This document shows positions 12,550 through 22,513 of a DNA stretch of 64,000 bases, in pieces. The notes below the pieces were generated by a model. The model ran no database searches. It saw nothing but the letters and a program-made list of their open reading frames with translations, and was not told where the DNA came from. Made by a program: the position numbers and the translations under genes. Where the stretch lies: assembly GCF_009017415.1 (NCBI RefSeq), contig NC_092408.1:62001-126000 (forward strand), read 5' to 3'. Each line of letters opens with the position of its first letter. Within the stretch, counting starts at the first letter, position 1. Source of the stretch: Aspergillus flavus (Eukaryota > Ascomycota > Eurotiomycetes > Eurotiales > Aspergillaceae).

Positions 12550-13349
12550 TTTTGCATTTCTTTTTATCCCACTCGGCTGAGTGGGAAGCCTACCGCCAGA
12601 TACACGAGTATTTTGTCTTGGAGTGCATTGTAGTCTCGTAAATCGGAAATTGTTTTATGCCGGGCAAAGTTGAATACTGCCATTAAAGTACCAGTCTGGG
12701 AAGGCGGAGTGTCAAGGCGGTAGCAGATTCTCCGTGACAATCGATGCCCTTTTTCTTTTTTCTTTTTCTACGTCTGGTTTTCTCCCTAAGTATAATCTTG
12801 GTTATAGATGTGTAGGTCTTGACATGTATAGATTCTCTACTAGTCGTACCGATATTGACATAGAATTCGATTTTCTCTAACCATAGTTCCATCAATGTAA
12901 GTCTGACTCTACTTCGATGCACGGTGCAGCTCGCAGATATATATCTCAGATCACTACCATACCACTATATATAGCGACATCATGCTGCACAACCTTGTAT
13001 TCTACTATATGCTGCAAGAGAGAAAACTATTCTAAGAAAGACTTCTCTGTCCAGTGTATTTACACGTCGGGTCGCGTGTTGTTTTGTTTTGATTCCCCAC
13101 CAAGCCACTCCCTCCATTGTAGGCGTTTTTGTTTTTTGCCCGAGGTCAACGCAGGCGGTCAAGAAGGCGGTGCAACAACCATCAAGTTCCTGAAACGGAC
13201 AAGATATGCCTGACCAGTGAGAAGAAAATCACTACAGCAATTCGAATCGGGCCAGATCGTGATTCATCAAATCTACCTTCTCGTTCTTTGAATTAGAGAT
13301 TCGCAAACCGGCGACCATCTCCTTTTTGGTGAGCTAATGTAAGCGTTCG
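12550..13349. other. Intergenic region after the 5S gene
   Basis: About 800 bases with pyrimidine-rich tracts around 12748-12770 and only short frames (60-98 aa) without family features. Confidence 0.35.
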
Positions 13350-14450
13350 ATTACTCAACGTGCCAATCATGTTCGCTGCGAAGGTGGAGAATACGAAGCT
13401 TCAACAGATAGCAGTGGGTCTAGGCAGTTGTGGAGAAAGAAATCCGACGACCTATAGCTCTCCTGGCAATGGTAGATGTTGAGAGAAAGTGATTCATGGA
13501 ATCATAGGCTCGAGTCCCTAAGGGTCTGTCGATAGTATCCAGTGAAGTCACTGCGCATCCAAACAACGGGCACAGAAGAGAATGGTGGCCACTAGATATC
13601 GCCAGAGTGAACCATAGGGCTGATATCTTGCCGTGGAATTAGGTAATGGAATATTGGGTCAATATTTCCCCTCGGGGGCCGCTCGCTCTCGCTCAATCTT
13701 CTGGCTTATAACAACCTTAGAGCCTACTCCGCCGGAGACAAATACACAGAACCCGGATCGAGATCAATTTGCAGACTACTACCTAAATCTGCTTCATCCT
13801 GCGCGCAACATTGAGCGGTGTGGTACACCGGTGTCCTTCCATGGCGAAAAGTTGGCTTGGCGAAAGGATGAATCTCAAACATCTCCCTGGAACTCTCCAG
13901 GGCCCAATCATCAAGGAGTGACGGGCTTCATGACTGGCATGGTTGGTGAGGCGTCAGGAAGCCATGAATTCTGGCAGCAACAGTGCCGACTCATTCAGGC
14001 GTCAGATGCAGCACGCTATTGACTCCAAACTTAGATGAACAGTGCAGATTTTGGAATCACCGAAGTAGGGCTCTCCAACCCCGGCGAGACGCAGAGTTCT
14101 TTCTTCACCAAGCGGGCGATTCAATACGTTCTCCTGCCACGTAAAACCACGGATGAGCTTGTTGATGCGTACTGGAAGCTTGTGTACCCGCCTCATCCTT
14201 TCCTTGATCGATACGCCCTTGGGAACTGTTACGAATCCGTGTGGACGGGTTCCGGTACGACCGCCGATGATATTGCCCTTCTTTGTTCAATGAATGTAAT
14301 CTTTGCTCTCTGCGCTCAACTTTCAGGGATAATCGAGCCAGAGCGCCGGCGGGAGAAGGCCCATATTTATTTCGTTCGTGCAGAGAGCATTCGTGAAAAT
14401 CGAAGAAAATATGAGGGATTGGTACTCTGCGCTTTGGGTGGAAAGGGTAT
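13350..14450 (+). pseudogene. Broken Zn2Cys6-type transcription factor gene
   Basis: Frames on the plus strand carry conserved pieces of the fungal-specific transcription-factor family in order: 'MTGMVGEASGSHEF', then in another frame from 13973 'GSNSADSFRRQMQHAIDSKL', then in the first frame from 14035 'YVLLPRKTTDELVDAYWKLV', HPFLDRYAL and 'ALCAQLSGIIEPERR'. These match the usual 'GSSSAGSF ... LPPR.TAD.L...YW..VHPLYPFLDR ... FALA.QF' layout. The GSNSADSF piece needs a frameshift, a stop follows it, and homology ends after RAESIRENRR. A faint cysteine-rich trace near 13369 may be the zinc cluster. I read it as a decayed, 3'-truncated regulator gene. Confidence 0.6.
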
Positions 14451-14518
14451 TAATGAGCCCTGGGAGAATGGAGGGCGTACAGCCAAAGGACTGATAGCAT
14501 AGATTTGAGAAAGTAGCC

Positions 14519-16015
14519 TCACGTTAGAAGCAATCGCCAATCCTTCTGCAACGTGTGTGATAGCCAGAAGGAGGGGGTACCACTGTCTCGGGCATCCCAG
14601 AGTTCTTCGACGAGTTGAAGGGCCATTAAATTGGCGGGAAGGCGATTCAAAGAATAGATGGCTCGCAGTCTGCCACGCACTTCATCGCGCAGGAAGTGAT
14701 TCGACTCAGTCAATTCGGATCCGGCTGCGAAAAGAGGGAGAGATTGAAAATTAAGGGAGCACGAGGACTCAGGAATTATTAGCAGATGGCGGACTGTCTC
14801 TTCGGCGTACTGTTGGATCAAAGACTCTTGTGCTTCAGTCACATCTGGATCCGTGGCATAACCTCTCTGTGCATGTGCACGAGATCGATAAAGGAAAACG
14901 AGCCCGTGGTTGCGGAATGCTTCATATAAGTGGCCCAGGTCCGGATTTGGGGGACTCGTCGCCCAGGTCCTAAGTTGAGCCTCCAGTATGGCTTCTTGCA
15001 CCTGGCTGCGGCTCTGTGGCATATCATGTATCTGTCGGCAATATCGTCCGACATTCGCTATGATAAGGAGTAATCGGCTACATGTTCCGTACATTGGATG
15101 GTGCCAGTCTCCCATCCTGTGTACCGCGACGGATATGTTCAATAAGTTGAGATCCTGTGGCTCACATGTATCTACCAAGAATGAACTGCACATGTCCCAG
15201 TAAAGATAGATTCCCAGACAGAGTCGAACCACAGGGTCATTAGTCGTTGACGTAGATGTGTCTCGGAGCATACTGTTGATCACAGCGCGGGCACCAAATA
15301 AATGCTGTTTTCCGTAATCTTTCGGGTCAGAATCGGCAATTTGCGTCAGAGCCAGCAGCATAATGGTCAAAAGATGTGTGTAAGAAGCGCGTTGGATCTG
15401 ATTTATCTCTTTCCGAAGGCAAGCTATGGCTTTGCCACGTTCCTCAAGGGCTAGAATGGGAGTGTTGGCCGGAAAGTACTGCTCATGGCTGGCACTGACT
15501 GACTGGATAGCATGGAGCAGGGCGGGCGATTGGGCAATGTGTTCCAAAAGAGGGAAAGAGAACGGATTGTTTTCAGGATCTATAACGGACGCTTGGCTGA
15601 CTTTCTCCAGCCAATACTGTAGGAGCCTTGGATTGACATGCGTTTTAGGCTGCAGTGAGAGCCACGGTGTCTCAACTTGCCACTGTGTTGGCCGCGGGGC
15701 TGACGAACAGACAAGACCGTGACGCTGGCACCGCTTGCACGTCGGATAGGCCTCGTCGCATTTGACCCGTTTTGCCTTGCATTCTCGACAGCCTAATTTG
15801 CTCTTGTTTCGCCGTCGACCTCGTAGAGACTTGTGCTCCTGCTGCGTGCTCGGGCCCAGAGAAGAGCCGACTAGCACTTCTTTGAAGAGTACACGGGGAA
15901 AGAACATGTCTGGTCTGATAGACTGTTGGCTTTGTGTGTTGTTCTTTGCATTGAACAGTGACCTGGGATATGAGGAATCTGGTAGATTCTGAGACGGCTC
16001 ACCAGGAATTGCCAC
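14519..16015 (-). CDS. Zn2Cys6 fungal transcription factor
   Basis: Intact 498-aa regulator. The zinc binuclear cluster is at residues 76-103: Cys76, 79, 86, 93, 96, 103 (CX2CX6CX6CX2CX6C), preceded by the basic stretch HKSLRGRRRNKSKLG. The remaining part is the helical C-terminal region of the fungal-specific family (DUF3468-like arrangement) with 'LLQYWLEKVSQASVIDPENN' and 'HAIQSVSASHEQYF', rather than the classical middle homology region. Nuclear DNA-binding protein; target genes unknown. It lies beside FAD-oxidoreductase debris and 2.5 kb from the carotenoid-oxygenase-family gene, and may once have governed a small metabolic cluster here. Confidence 0.85.
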   Translation of the reverse strand: MAIPGEPSQNLPDSSYPRSLFNAKNNTQSQQSIRPDMFFPRVLFKEVLVGSSLGPSTQQEHKSLRGRRRNKSKLGCRECKAKRVKCDEAYPTCKRCQRHGLVCSSAPRPTQWQVETPWLSLQPKTHVNPRLLQYWLEKVSQASVIDPENNPFSFPLLEHIAQSPALLHAIQSVSASHEQYFPANTPILALEERGKAIACLRKEINQIQRASYTHLLTIMLLALTQIADSDPKDYGKQHLFGARAVINSMLRDTSTSTTNDPVVRLCLGIYLYWDMCSSFLVDTCEPQDLNLLNISVAVHRMGDWHHPMYGTCSRLLLIIANVGRYCRQIHDMPQSRSQVQEAILEAQLRTWATSPPNPDLGHLYEAFRNHGLVFLYRSRAHAQRGYATDPDVTEAQESLIQQYAEETVRHLLIIPESSCSLNFQSLPLFAAGSELTESNHFLRDEVRGRLRAIYSLNRLPANLMALQLVEELWDARDSGTPSFWLSHTLQKDWRLLLT

Positions 16016-16123
16016 ATCGCAAATGGATTACTAATGATCCGCAAAATAACTAGGAAACCCAAAGCCGCATCATGGCGGAACTTTTACAGGAGAGTACAGT
16101 ATCCGGTTCCATTCAGTATCCAC

Positions 16124-16944
16124 TCAGACCGGGCAGGGCATGGTGAATAGATTGTTCGGATCTAGTCGCGCCTTCAACTGCTGCAGTCTTAAAGCCTTCT
16201 CCTCACCAGAGAATCGTTCTATGTCCACTTGGTCAGGGCGCCAAAATGCAGGGAACCCGCCCGGTAAGGAAAGACCACTCTGATCCAGCGCTTCCTCTAA
16301 TTCTATGACCCATATTGGCTGCATGTGCAAGCTCCTGTTCACCAGCACAGCCTAGCCAAGTGCACCCATGGAGGCCGAGAATGACATGTTGGTATCGATT
16401 CGGAGAGCCCCCTTCCCGACAGTATCGGCAACTCGGTGCCGAATACCCTTATCGTGGTTATTATGAAAGATAATAGCGGGCAGTGGGTGTGGTGGAGGGG
16501 GTCGTGCTAAGATGGTGCCAACATTCTGATATATCCGATCAACGTTTGGACTGCAGAAGAAGGTTCCCGAAGATGAATCACCCAAGCCGTAGGCGGCTGG
16601 TATAGCTGGATACAGGTCAGGGGGGAACTGGAGTTCATGTCAGGATGGAAGCCTAAGAACTTACGCTCTGTGACAGTGTTCCCCAAAAACCTGCCGGCCT
16701 GCGCCGTCTGTTCAAGGAAGCTTTTCGCAGGCGTGAGGTCTCCGCTGGGCAAAATCCAACACCAAAACAGAACCAGAGAGGGCTCGGTTACCGGCGTCGG
16801 AGCCATTTCAGGATTCACGGCGACGGCATCTCCGCTGAACTCATGGGAAAAGTCACCATCTAAGAGCCTCTCAATCCTGTCCGTCACAGTTGTAGTCTCG
16901 GCAAGAGGGAAGGCACATTTTTTTTTTTTTTTTTTTTTTGCCAA
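16124..16944 (-). pseudogene. Fragment of FAD-linked (BBE-type) oxidoreductase
   Basis: Two minus-strand frames hold pieces resembling the C-terminal half of berberine-bridge-enzyme-like oxidoreductases. The last 74 codons read 'QPIWVIELEEALDQSGLSLP' then RLQQLKARLDPNNLF before the stop, a typical family C-terminus. Upstream lie 'FPLAETTTVTDRIERLLDG' and a region like the substrate domain. Frames change and a stop interrupts near 16350. The N-terminal FAD-binding domain is absent, and a homopolymer of about 20 T (minus-strand A) lies at 16919-16939. Called a pseudogene; an unusual intron set is the alternative. Confidence 0.45.
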
Positions 16945-18362
16945 CGGTCAGGAGCGAAAGACTGGGTTTGCAATCTGTTTGGGAGGTAGATGAAGGGTTA
17001 ATATGTTGTATCAAGGTATAATTTCAGCATTGGCAACCTAGGCTCGGCAATGACGACCATAGCATAGCATTATGGTTAACTAGCGGCTTTGTTTGTGGGA
17101 ACGTTGGAACTTCCCCACTATACGCTTCCCGTTTCTGAACAGATCGCGAGGAACCATCCCAGCCATCCGCGGTCTCGGTGCATCTGGATGATCCAACGGC
17201 GCTTCCCATCGTCCCACTCCTGATGCATGCATGACCTGAGTACAAAATTGACCCTGAAGTTTGTACTGAGCGGCAACCCTTTCGCATTGGCCACGGATTC
17301 AGCTTCGTAGGAGTCATTGTGCTTTGGCACATAGCAAAGGCATATAGACATATCCCTCCACATCACACATAAGCCCTGGATACCGATTCTAGTACCAACT
17401 GCCGCCAAACCCGCCGGCTGAGTCCACCAGCAGATCTCAGGCGAACCTCGCTCTCTGTAGGATCGAGGGTCGGCGCCGAGCCACTGGTGGTTATTGTCGT
17501 TGACGAGCAGTCCACTAAAGCGCATTATGGTTTTGCTTTGCGTATTCCACCGCCACAGTGTCCGCCCAACGGACCAAGCCAAGACTATGCAATCACGAAT
17601 TCCCACCACAGTAGTCTCCAGGTACTCTCACACAGTAACTGGAATGGGAGGGAGAAGTTGCGGACAAGGACTAATCGCATGATCTGCATCTCTGCCGGAG
17701 GGTTCCAGACAATGAGACAAACGATATCAAATCTTTGGTGCAAGGACACCCCGCTTACATGATGACTCCAAATAACTGACTAGAAACTCCATTTGTACTA
17801 TTTAACTTCTAGGAAGCATTCGGTATCCATAGACATATTAGCTCAGTTGGATAGATGGTTTGGTATTACCAGGGAATGGCTAGTGAACGCAAAAGATGTC
17901 GCAGGATTGTCGTTACCGGGAGGATTTGACCCACCACAGGTGAACATAGGGAAGAGTCACCCGCCATTGATTGGTACTAGGAACTAAGCTCGACAGAGAC
18001 CCGAGCTGCGCTGCTTCAGCGGTCAATGGCAGAACTTGGAGACATCAAATATCCCGTCGGATGGTCATTGGGGGAACTGAAGAGAGGAGGCGGGTGCAGG
18101 CGTGGATAATGTTTCCAAATAGCATCAAAATTATTGGGTACGCTTTGTCCCCATGCGAATACTGAGAGCAAGTAGTTCATCGTCGTCATTCCTCTGCTAT
18201 GATTGGTATCCTAACACAGAGCTCGACTTTTGTCTCATGCACTGCAGCGTCTTTAGGTTCCGCAACGCCCGAGGACGGCCTTTGTTGCCTTCTCTATGTT
18301 GGGGATGAAACAATTCTTGGAATCACCGGTTTTTTGAACCTGTGGTTACTCCCAGTGCAACA
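16945..18362. other. Degenerate region before the carotenoid-oxygenase-type gene
   Basis: No intact gene. On the minus strand 17118-17609 has a 163-aa frame I cannot assign. On the plus strand 17793-17987 includes 'VAGLSLPGGFDPPQVNIG', similar to the 'GLSLPGGFPAFWRPDQVDI' piece in the opposite-strand oxidoreductase relic at 16.2 kb, suggesting a second, inverted fragment of the same gene type. Confidence 0.35.
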
Positions 18363-18370
18363 TATATAAA
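18363..18370 (+). promoter_or_regulatory. TATA box of carotenoid-oxygenase-type gene
   Basis: TATATAAA about 100 bases before the ATG at 18469, in the usual spacing for an expressed fungal gene. Confidence 0.5.
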
Positions 18371-18468
18371 GGGAATACCATCTGCGCACGGCTTATGACC
18401 TGTGTATCCCCGCCGATATTACTCTATCACAACATCTGACTTTACTTTCACATCACAGTTTCCTGAAA

Positions 18469-20064
18469 ATGACGACCCTTCCTCCCATCAAAGGTGCCGA
18501 AAGTCTTCCATCCAGATGGTCCCTGACCGAAGACCTCGGCGGTTATGACATGCCAATCCGCCTCGAAGGCGAAATCGGCGATGTCATGGTGCGAGGCACC
18601 ATTCCGGACTCTATCGATGGAACCTTCTACCGCGTTGGCTCGGACCACTTCACCCCGACTCTTCCAGGGCACAGTCCGCTCCTAGGCCACGGGGTTGTCA
18701 GCGCATCTCGCATCCACAAGGGCCAGGTGGATTTCAAGATTCGATATGTCCAGAATGACCGATACAAACTGGAGAGGAACCTGAAAGAGAGCGTCTGGGG
18801 CGACATGCGTGATCATCCGCTCAGCCAGCATCCATGCGTCAAGGCTGTCTTGACCTCGACCAGCAACACCAACGTCATCTACTGGGCCGGAAGGCTTCTT
18901 GCACTGCAGGAGATGGATCCTCCCTACGCCATGGACCCCGACACTCTGGAGACCACTGGCGTGGATCCGTTTGGCAATCAAATCCTTAGCCCGACCTTCA
19001 CGGCGCACCCAAAGATTGATTCCAACGTCAATGAGCTGGTCACCTGGGGTATCGATCACGGCGCAAACGAGATTATATCTTATTCGATTGACCGTCATGG
19101 GATTGTCAAAAATGAGCACCAGATTAAACGCGCCATAGGGGGGCTCATCCATGATATTGCCATGACAGAGAACTGGATCGTCTTCTGCCAGTGGCCTACC
19201 TCTTTTGTCGACGGGACCACTGTTTGGGACACTAGCCGGCCCGCCATCTTTGTGGTAGCCCCAAGACATCCCAAGCACCCCTTGGAAGGCTCAGGCTGGG
19301 AGCCCTATGAGCACCGGATATATACGCAGGATTTCAACTCGGAAATTGTACATACGGCTGGCGCGTGGGAGGAGGGCGGCAAGATCTTTTTCGAAGGCAC
19401 ATGGCCTCATGAGAGCCTCTTCCCATTCTGGCCGAAGACCGACGGCAAGAAACCATCTGAAAAGACTGTTGTGGACCTAGTCCGGCTGGAGATTGATGTC
19501 AGTCAGCCAAGCAATACGAGGATCCCAGATCCCGTTACCCTGGTGGACATTCCCAACGAGTTTACGAGGATCGACGAACGTTTCTACTGTCGAAAGTACG
19601 ACCACATCTTCATGAACATCTACTATTCCGAAACGGAGAAGTTTCTTGTGAACAAGCATGTTTTCGAAGGACTCAACGCCACCGCCATGCTGACCAAGAG
19701 CACCGGAGAGCTCAAGGTCTATTATCCGGGCCCTAACTGTCGGTGTCAAGAACCAGTGTTTATCCCTCGGTCCGACAGTGCCCCGGAGGGAGATGGGCAC
19801 GTTATATTCGCGGTTGATCGCCTTGATATCAATCTCACCAATCTTGTGATCCTTGACACGAAGGACTTCGAACATCCCGTGGCAGTCATCGAGTTGCCGC
19901 TGCGCATGCGGGCTCAGATTCACGGGAACTGGGTTGATGCCAGGGAGCTCAACGGCCAGCCTTTGGTTGTGCCGCCCCCTCTCCACCATATGACTTGGAG
20001 GCATAGACCTGGACAGTCGGTGCCCACTGGGCGGGGGGTCGTTGCTGAATTTAGTGGAGTCTAA
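18469..20064 (+). CDS. Carotenoid oxygenase / stilbene dioxygenase family protein
   Basis: Non-haem iron(II) dioxygenase of the RPE65/carotenoid-cleavage/lignostilbene family, cleaving a C=C bond of a polyene or stilbene-like substrate. 531 aa, single exon, cytosolic by sequence. The beta-propeller family features are present: 'VRGTIPDSIDGTFYRVGSDH' at the start, and four iron-binding histidines at His180 (FTAHPKID), His228 (GLIHDIAMT), His295 (IVHTAGAW) and His485 (QIHGNWV). The usual GDGM.H segment reads GHGVVSA here, so Asp is replaced by His, which may reflect a different substrate. Length and gap pattern resemble fungal lignostilbene-dioxygenase-like enzymes more than retinal-forming CarX types. 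No carotenoid synthesis genes lie nearby. Confidence 0.88.
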   Translation: MTTLPPIKGAESLPSRWSLTEDLGGYDMPIRLEGEIGDVMVRGTIPDSIDGTFYRVGSDHFTPTLPGHSPLLGHGVVSASRIHKGQVDFKIRYVQNDRYKLERNLKESVWGDMRDHPLSQHPCVKAVLTSTSNTNVIYWAGRLLALQEMDPPYAMDPDTLETTGVDPFGNQILSPTFTAHPKIDSNVNELVTWGIDHGANEIISYSIDRHGIVKNEHQIKRAIGGLIHDIAMTENWIVFCQWPTSFVDGTTVWDTSRPAIFVVAPRHPKHPLEGSGWEPYEHRIYTQDFNSEIVHTAGAWEEGGKIFFEGTWPHESLFPFWPKTDGKKPSEKTVVDLVRLEIDVSQPSNTRIPDPVTLVDIPNEFTRIDERFYCRKYDHIFMNIYYSETEKFLVNKHVFEGLNATAMLTKSTGELKVYYPGPNCRCQEPVFIPRSDSAPEGDGHVIFAVDRLDINLTNLVILDTKDFEHPVAVIELPLRMRAQIHGNWVDARELNGQPLVVPPPLHHMTWRHRPGQSVPTGRGVVAEFSGV

Positions 20065-21059
20065 GTTTTAACAAAGGATTGTCAACTATTTTGTGCGGGT
20101 TGAAGCAGCAGGCAGACTGTCTAGTAACATTCATTCTATTGCAAATGAAAGCTAATGTTCATTTTGCCTCATCCTTTACTTGATAGCGTGTATGAAGATA
20201 TGTCGCCGATCGTTTGCCAAAGTGACAGGTGCTAATGGACGATGATCCATGATCATGAAAAAATGGAGACTCTTGATTCATCTGATAAGTGGCTAGGGAT
20301 CGTAATCTTTTCTCTATTATTATGGTGCGTTTCCTGAGGCTGTAATAGGCCTGCAATGGTAGCCTGGCGGACCCTACGCAGTCGTATGAGAAGAAGTCCT
20401 ATATTCGTGCTCAAGAGTTATGGGTCAAGTCCCAGCATCTTGTCATTTGATGGTCGCGTTGATGAGGGATACGCGCATACCACTTAAGCAGGGTAATGAC
20501 CATAGTAAAGTCTTCTATACTGTACACCTGCCTCCCAGTAAACTTCGATCAACCTTACATTCGGGGCCGGAAGTGGGTTTTTCGGTGGGCCCTCCCAGCC
20601 ACCATGACTAGTCAAACCCTAATAACTACCATCTGGTTTGACGGGTGCATGCTTTCACTTTGGTGCGATCCTTTGCAGCTAGAATGGCTGAACCATAGAA
20701 CTGTCCTTTGGACCCCACTTGACTTTCCTCTTCTGTCGAGAATTGCGAGCTTGAACCGACACATTGGAGAAGGATGGAATCAGACAAGCTCTCTTACTAT
20801 TCAATTAGCCATTTGCCTGGATTTGGACCGCGGCAGTCACTGCGTTGTTAGGGCAGGACCTAATAATTATTTACAAGGCAGTGATGGTTTGAATTATCGC
20901 GGCAAGTCTACGCCAGAGACTGCTCGAGAGGACTTGTTTGCTCAGGATTATGCAGTTAAATAGGAACGTACAGCTGATGGGAAAGAGACAGCCTAAGTAG
21001 GACTGTCCTCCAAATACGCGGTACATTCGAAAAAGAAGCCTAGGTACGTATCGGTCCTG
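20065..21059. other. Intergenic region with an unassigned frame
   Basis: A plus-strand frame of 155 aa at 20496-20963 has no recognisable domain, signal peptide or paralogue in the window. I treat it as unproven. Nothing else recognised. Confidence 0.3.
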
Positions 21060-22513
21060 TTATCGGCTAAGAGTGTCCACGCTCTGCTTTGCCAGGCCCT
21101 CCAAATCATCCAACTGCGAATACACCCATCTCTCGAACTCACTGAGCAGCTCAATAGCAGACTGGTCTCCGGTCGGTAGCAGCTGCGAGAGGTATACGCC
21201 AGCGACTCCCTTTTTGATGTCGATCCACTAGAATCAGTTAGTCAGCTAGAACGAGTTTCCCATATGTATCGGATGACCAACCCAGTAACAATTTGGCTTT
21301 CCGGACCAAGTGAGCGAATATGCCTCTCGTCGTCCCGGGACTCTAGATGTATTCACCAGACCACCGATCCCAAAATCCACGAACATATCATCTGGGACTG
21401 TATTCCAGATAGCATTGCGGGATGCTAACGTATAATCATGCGGTTTGTCCAGACCCAGAACATTTTCAAGCTGAGGTTGGAACATTTCCTTAACAGTCTC
21501 CGGACGGAGTAACTTTTCCGTCAGTATGCCATGACATATTTTGAGCATTTCGTTCACGGTTGTGTATAGACCGCCTCCTCCAAAGTCTTCCGCGATTGGG
21601 TCTTGACAGAGAGGATTCTTCTCTTCCTGCAGACCCTGATCTGTTCGCACCCAGGCTTTAACCTTTCGGGCCCGTAGGTCTTCTCTCTGGTCGAGGTGGA
21701 ATGTGGCATCCTTCACGGAGACAACATCGAAAACGTGACGCTGCAGGTATTCGCCGAGCTTCATAGAAGTAACTCGTTCAACCTTTTCACAGACATTGTT
21801 AGTTCATCGTGCCTGCGGACGACCAAACATTCCAGAACTTACTGCTTTTCCTGCCCAATCAATACCGGGAGAGTACATCCATCGTTCGCCGGGTTCGAAA
21901 AGCAGGAACTGGAACTGGAAAAGCGTTTGGAGTACCGGCGGCTTTCCTTGCAACTCATGATAACGTGTCATAAGAGGATCCATGAAGAAGTATGCCATGC
22001 CGCTGGAGTGAGTCAACATGCGCCTTGTAGCCGTTAGTACATCTGAACCGTACATCACGATAGTTTCGGGGCGAGTATGCGACATATTTACCGTAGGGTA
22101 ATCGGTTTGGTGGCTGGCCGAAAGGTAGGATTATCGTTCTCGTCGAAGCCAGTCAAAATCCGCGGGTTTTTCCACTCCGGTAACACATTGGCGATGTCTG
22201 CATCCAGATCGAGCAGACCGCGCTCGACACATTGCATTACCGCAACAGTAGTCACTAACTTAGTCGAAGAGGCCACCCAATGCACGGCATCGGTATCAGT
22301 AGACTCGACCGATGCCTCCCCAAAGGCCTTAGCGTAATGCAAAGAACCTGGATTGATGAGTGTTAGCAAACAGTACTTACTGTCGGAAAACAGTGTGGGG
22401 TGTCGTTCAATACCATCTTTATTGACAGCTCCGAGTGTAACCCGTGGTAAGGGCTTCTTGCCATTCTCAAATGACAGGCGAAGAAGATTCACTCTCTCTT
22501 CAAAGTTAGCCAT
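21060..22513 (-). CDS. Beta-lactamase/transesterase-fold enzyme (LovD/EstB-like)
   Basis: Serine hydrolase of the class C beta-lactamase fold; fungal members are esterases or acyl-transferring enzymes in secondary metabolism. Exons (minus): 22513-22092, 22023-21843, 21782-21282, 21227-21060; introns are 68, 60 and 54 nt and keep phase, giving 423 aa. The catalytic SxxK motif is SSTK in 'VHWVASSTKLVTTVAVMQC'; the second-motif Tyr is in MYSPGIDWAGKA. 'PITLRRMLTHSSGMAY' crosses the first intron and is a family hallmark. The C-terminus is 'WIDIKKGVAGVYLSQLLPTG'. No signal peptide. A stretch in exon 1 has splice-like ends 33 nt apart (see findings). An acyltransferase gene lies 3 kb away. Confidence 0.88.

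Noticed and set aside
16919..16939. Homopolymer T run as a Pol III terminator or transposon poly-A tail
   Set aside because: No RNA gene precedes it and no retroelement body or target duplication is visible; left as a simple homopolymer.
17828..17880. tRNA-like TTAGCTCAGTTGGATAGATGG
   Set aside because: D-arm resemblance only; no T-arm GGTTCGAATCC, anticodon stem or closing acceptor stem could be found.
18682..20004. Long minus-strand frames (198 and 175 aa) opposite the carotenoid-oxygenase-type gene
   Set aside because: Codon-bias shadows; no domains, while the plus strand has four conserved iron ligands.
20496..20963. 155-aa plus-strand frame
   Set aside because: No domain, signal peptide or conserved composition; not enough to call a gene.
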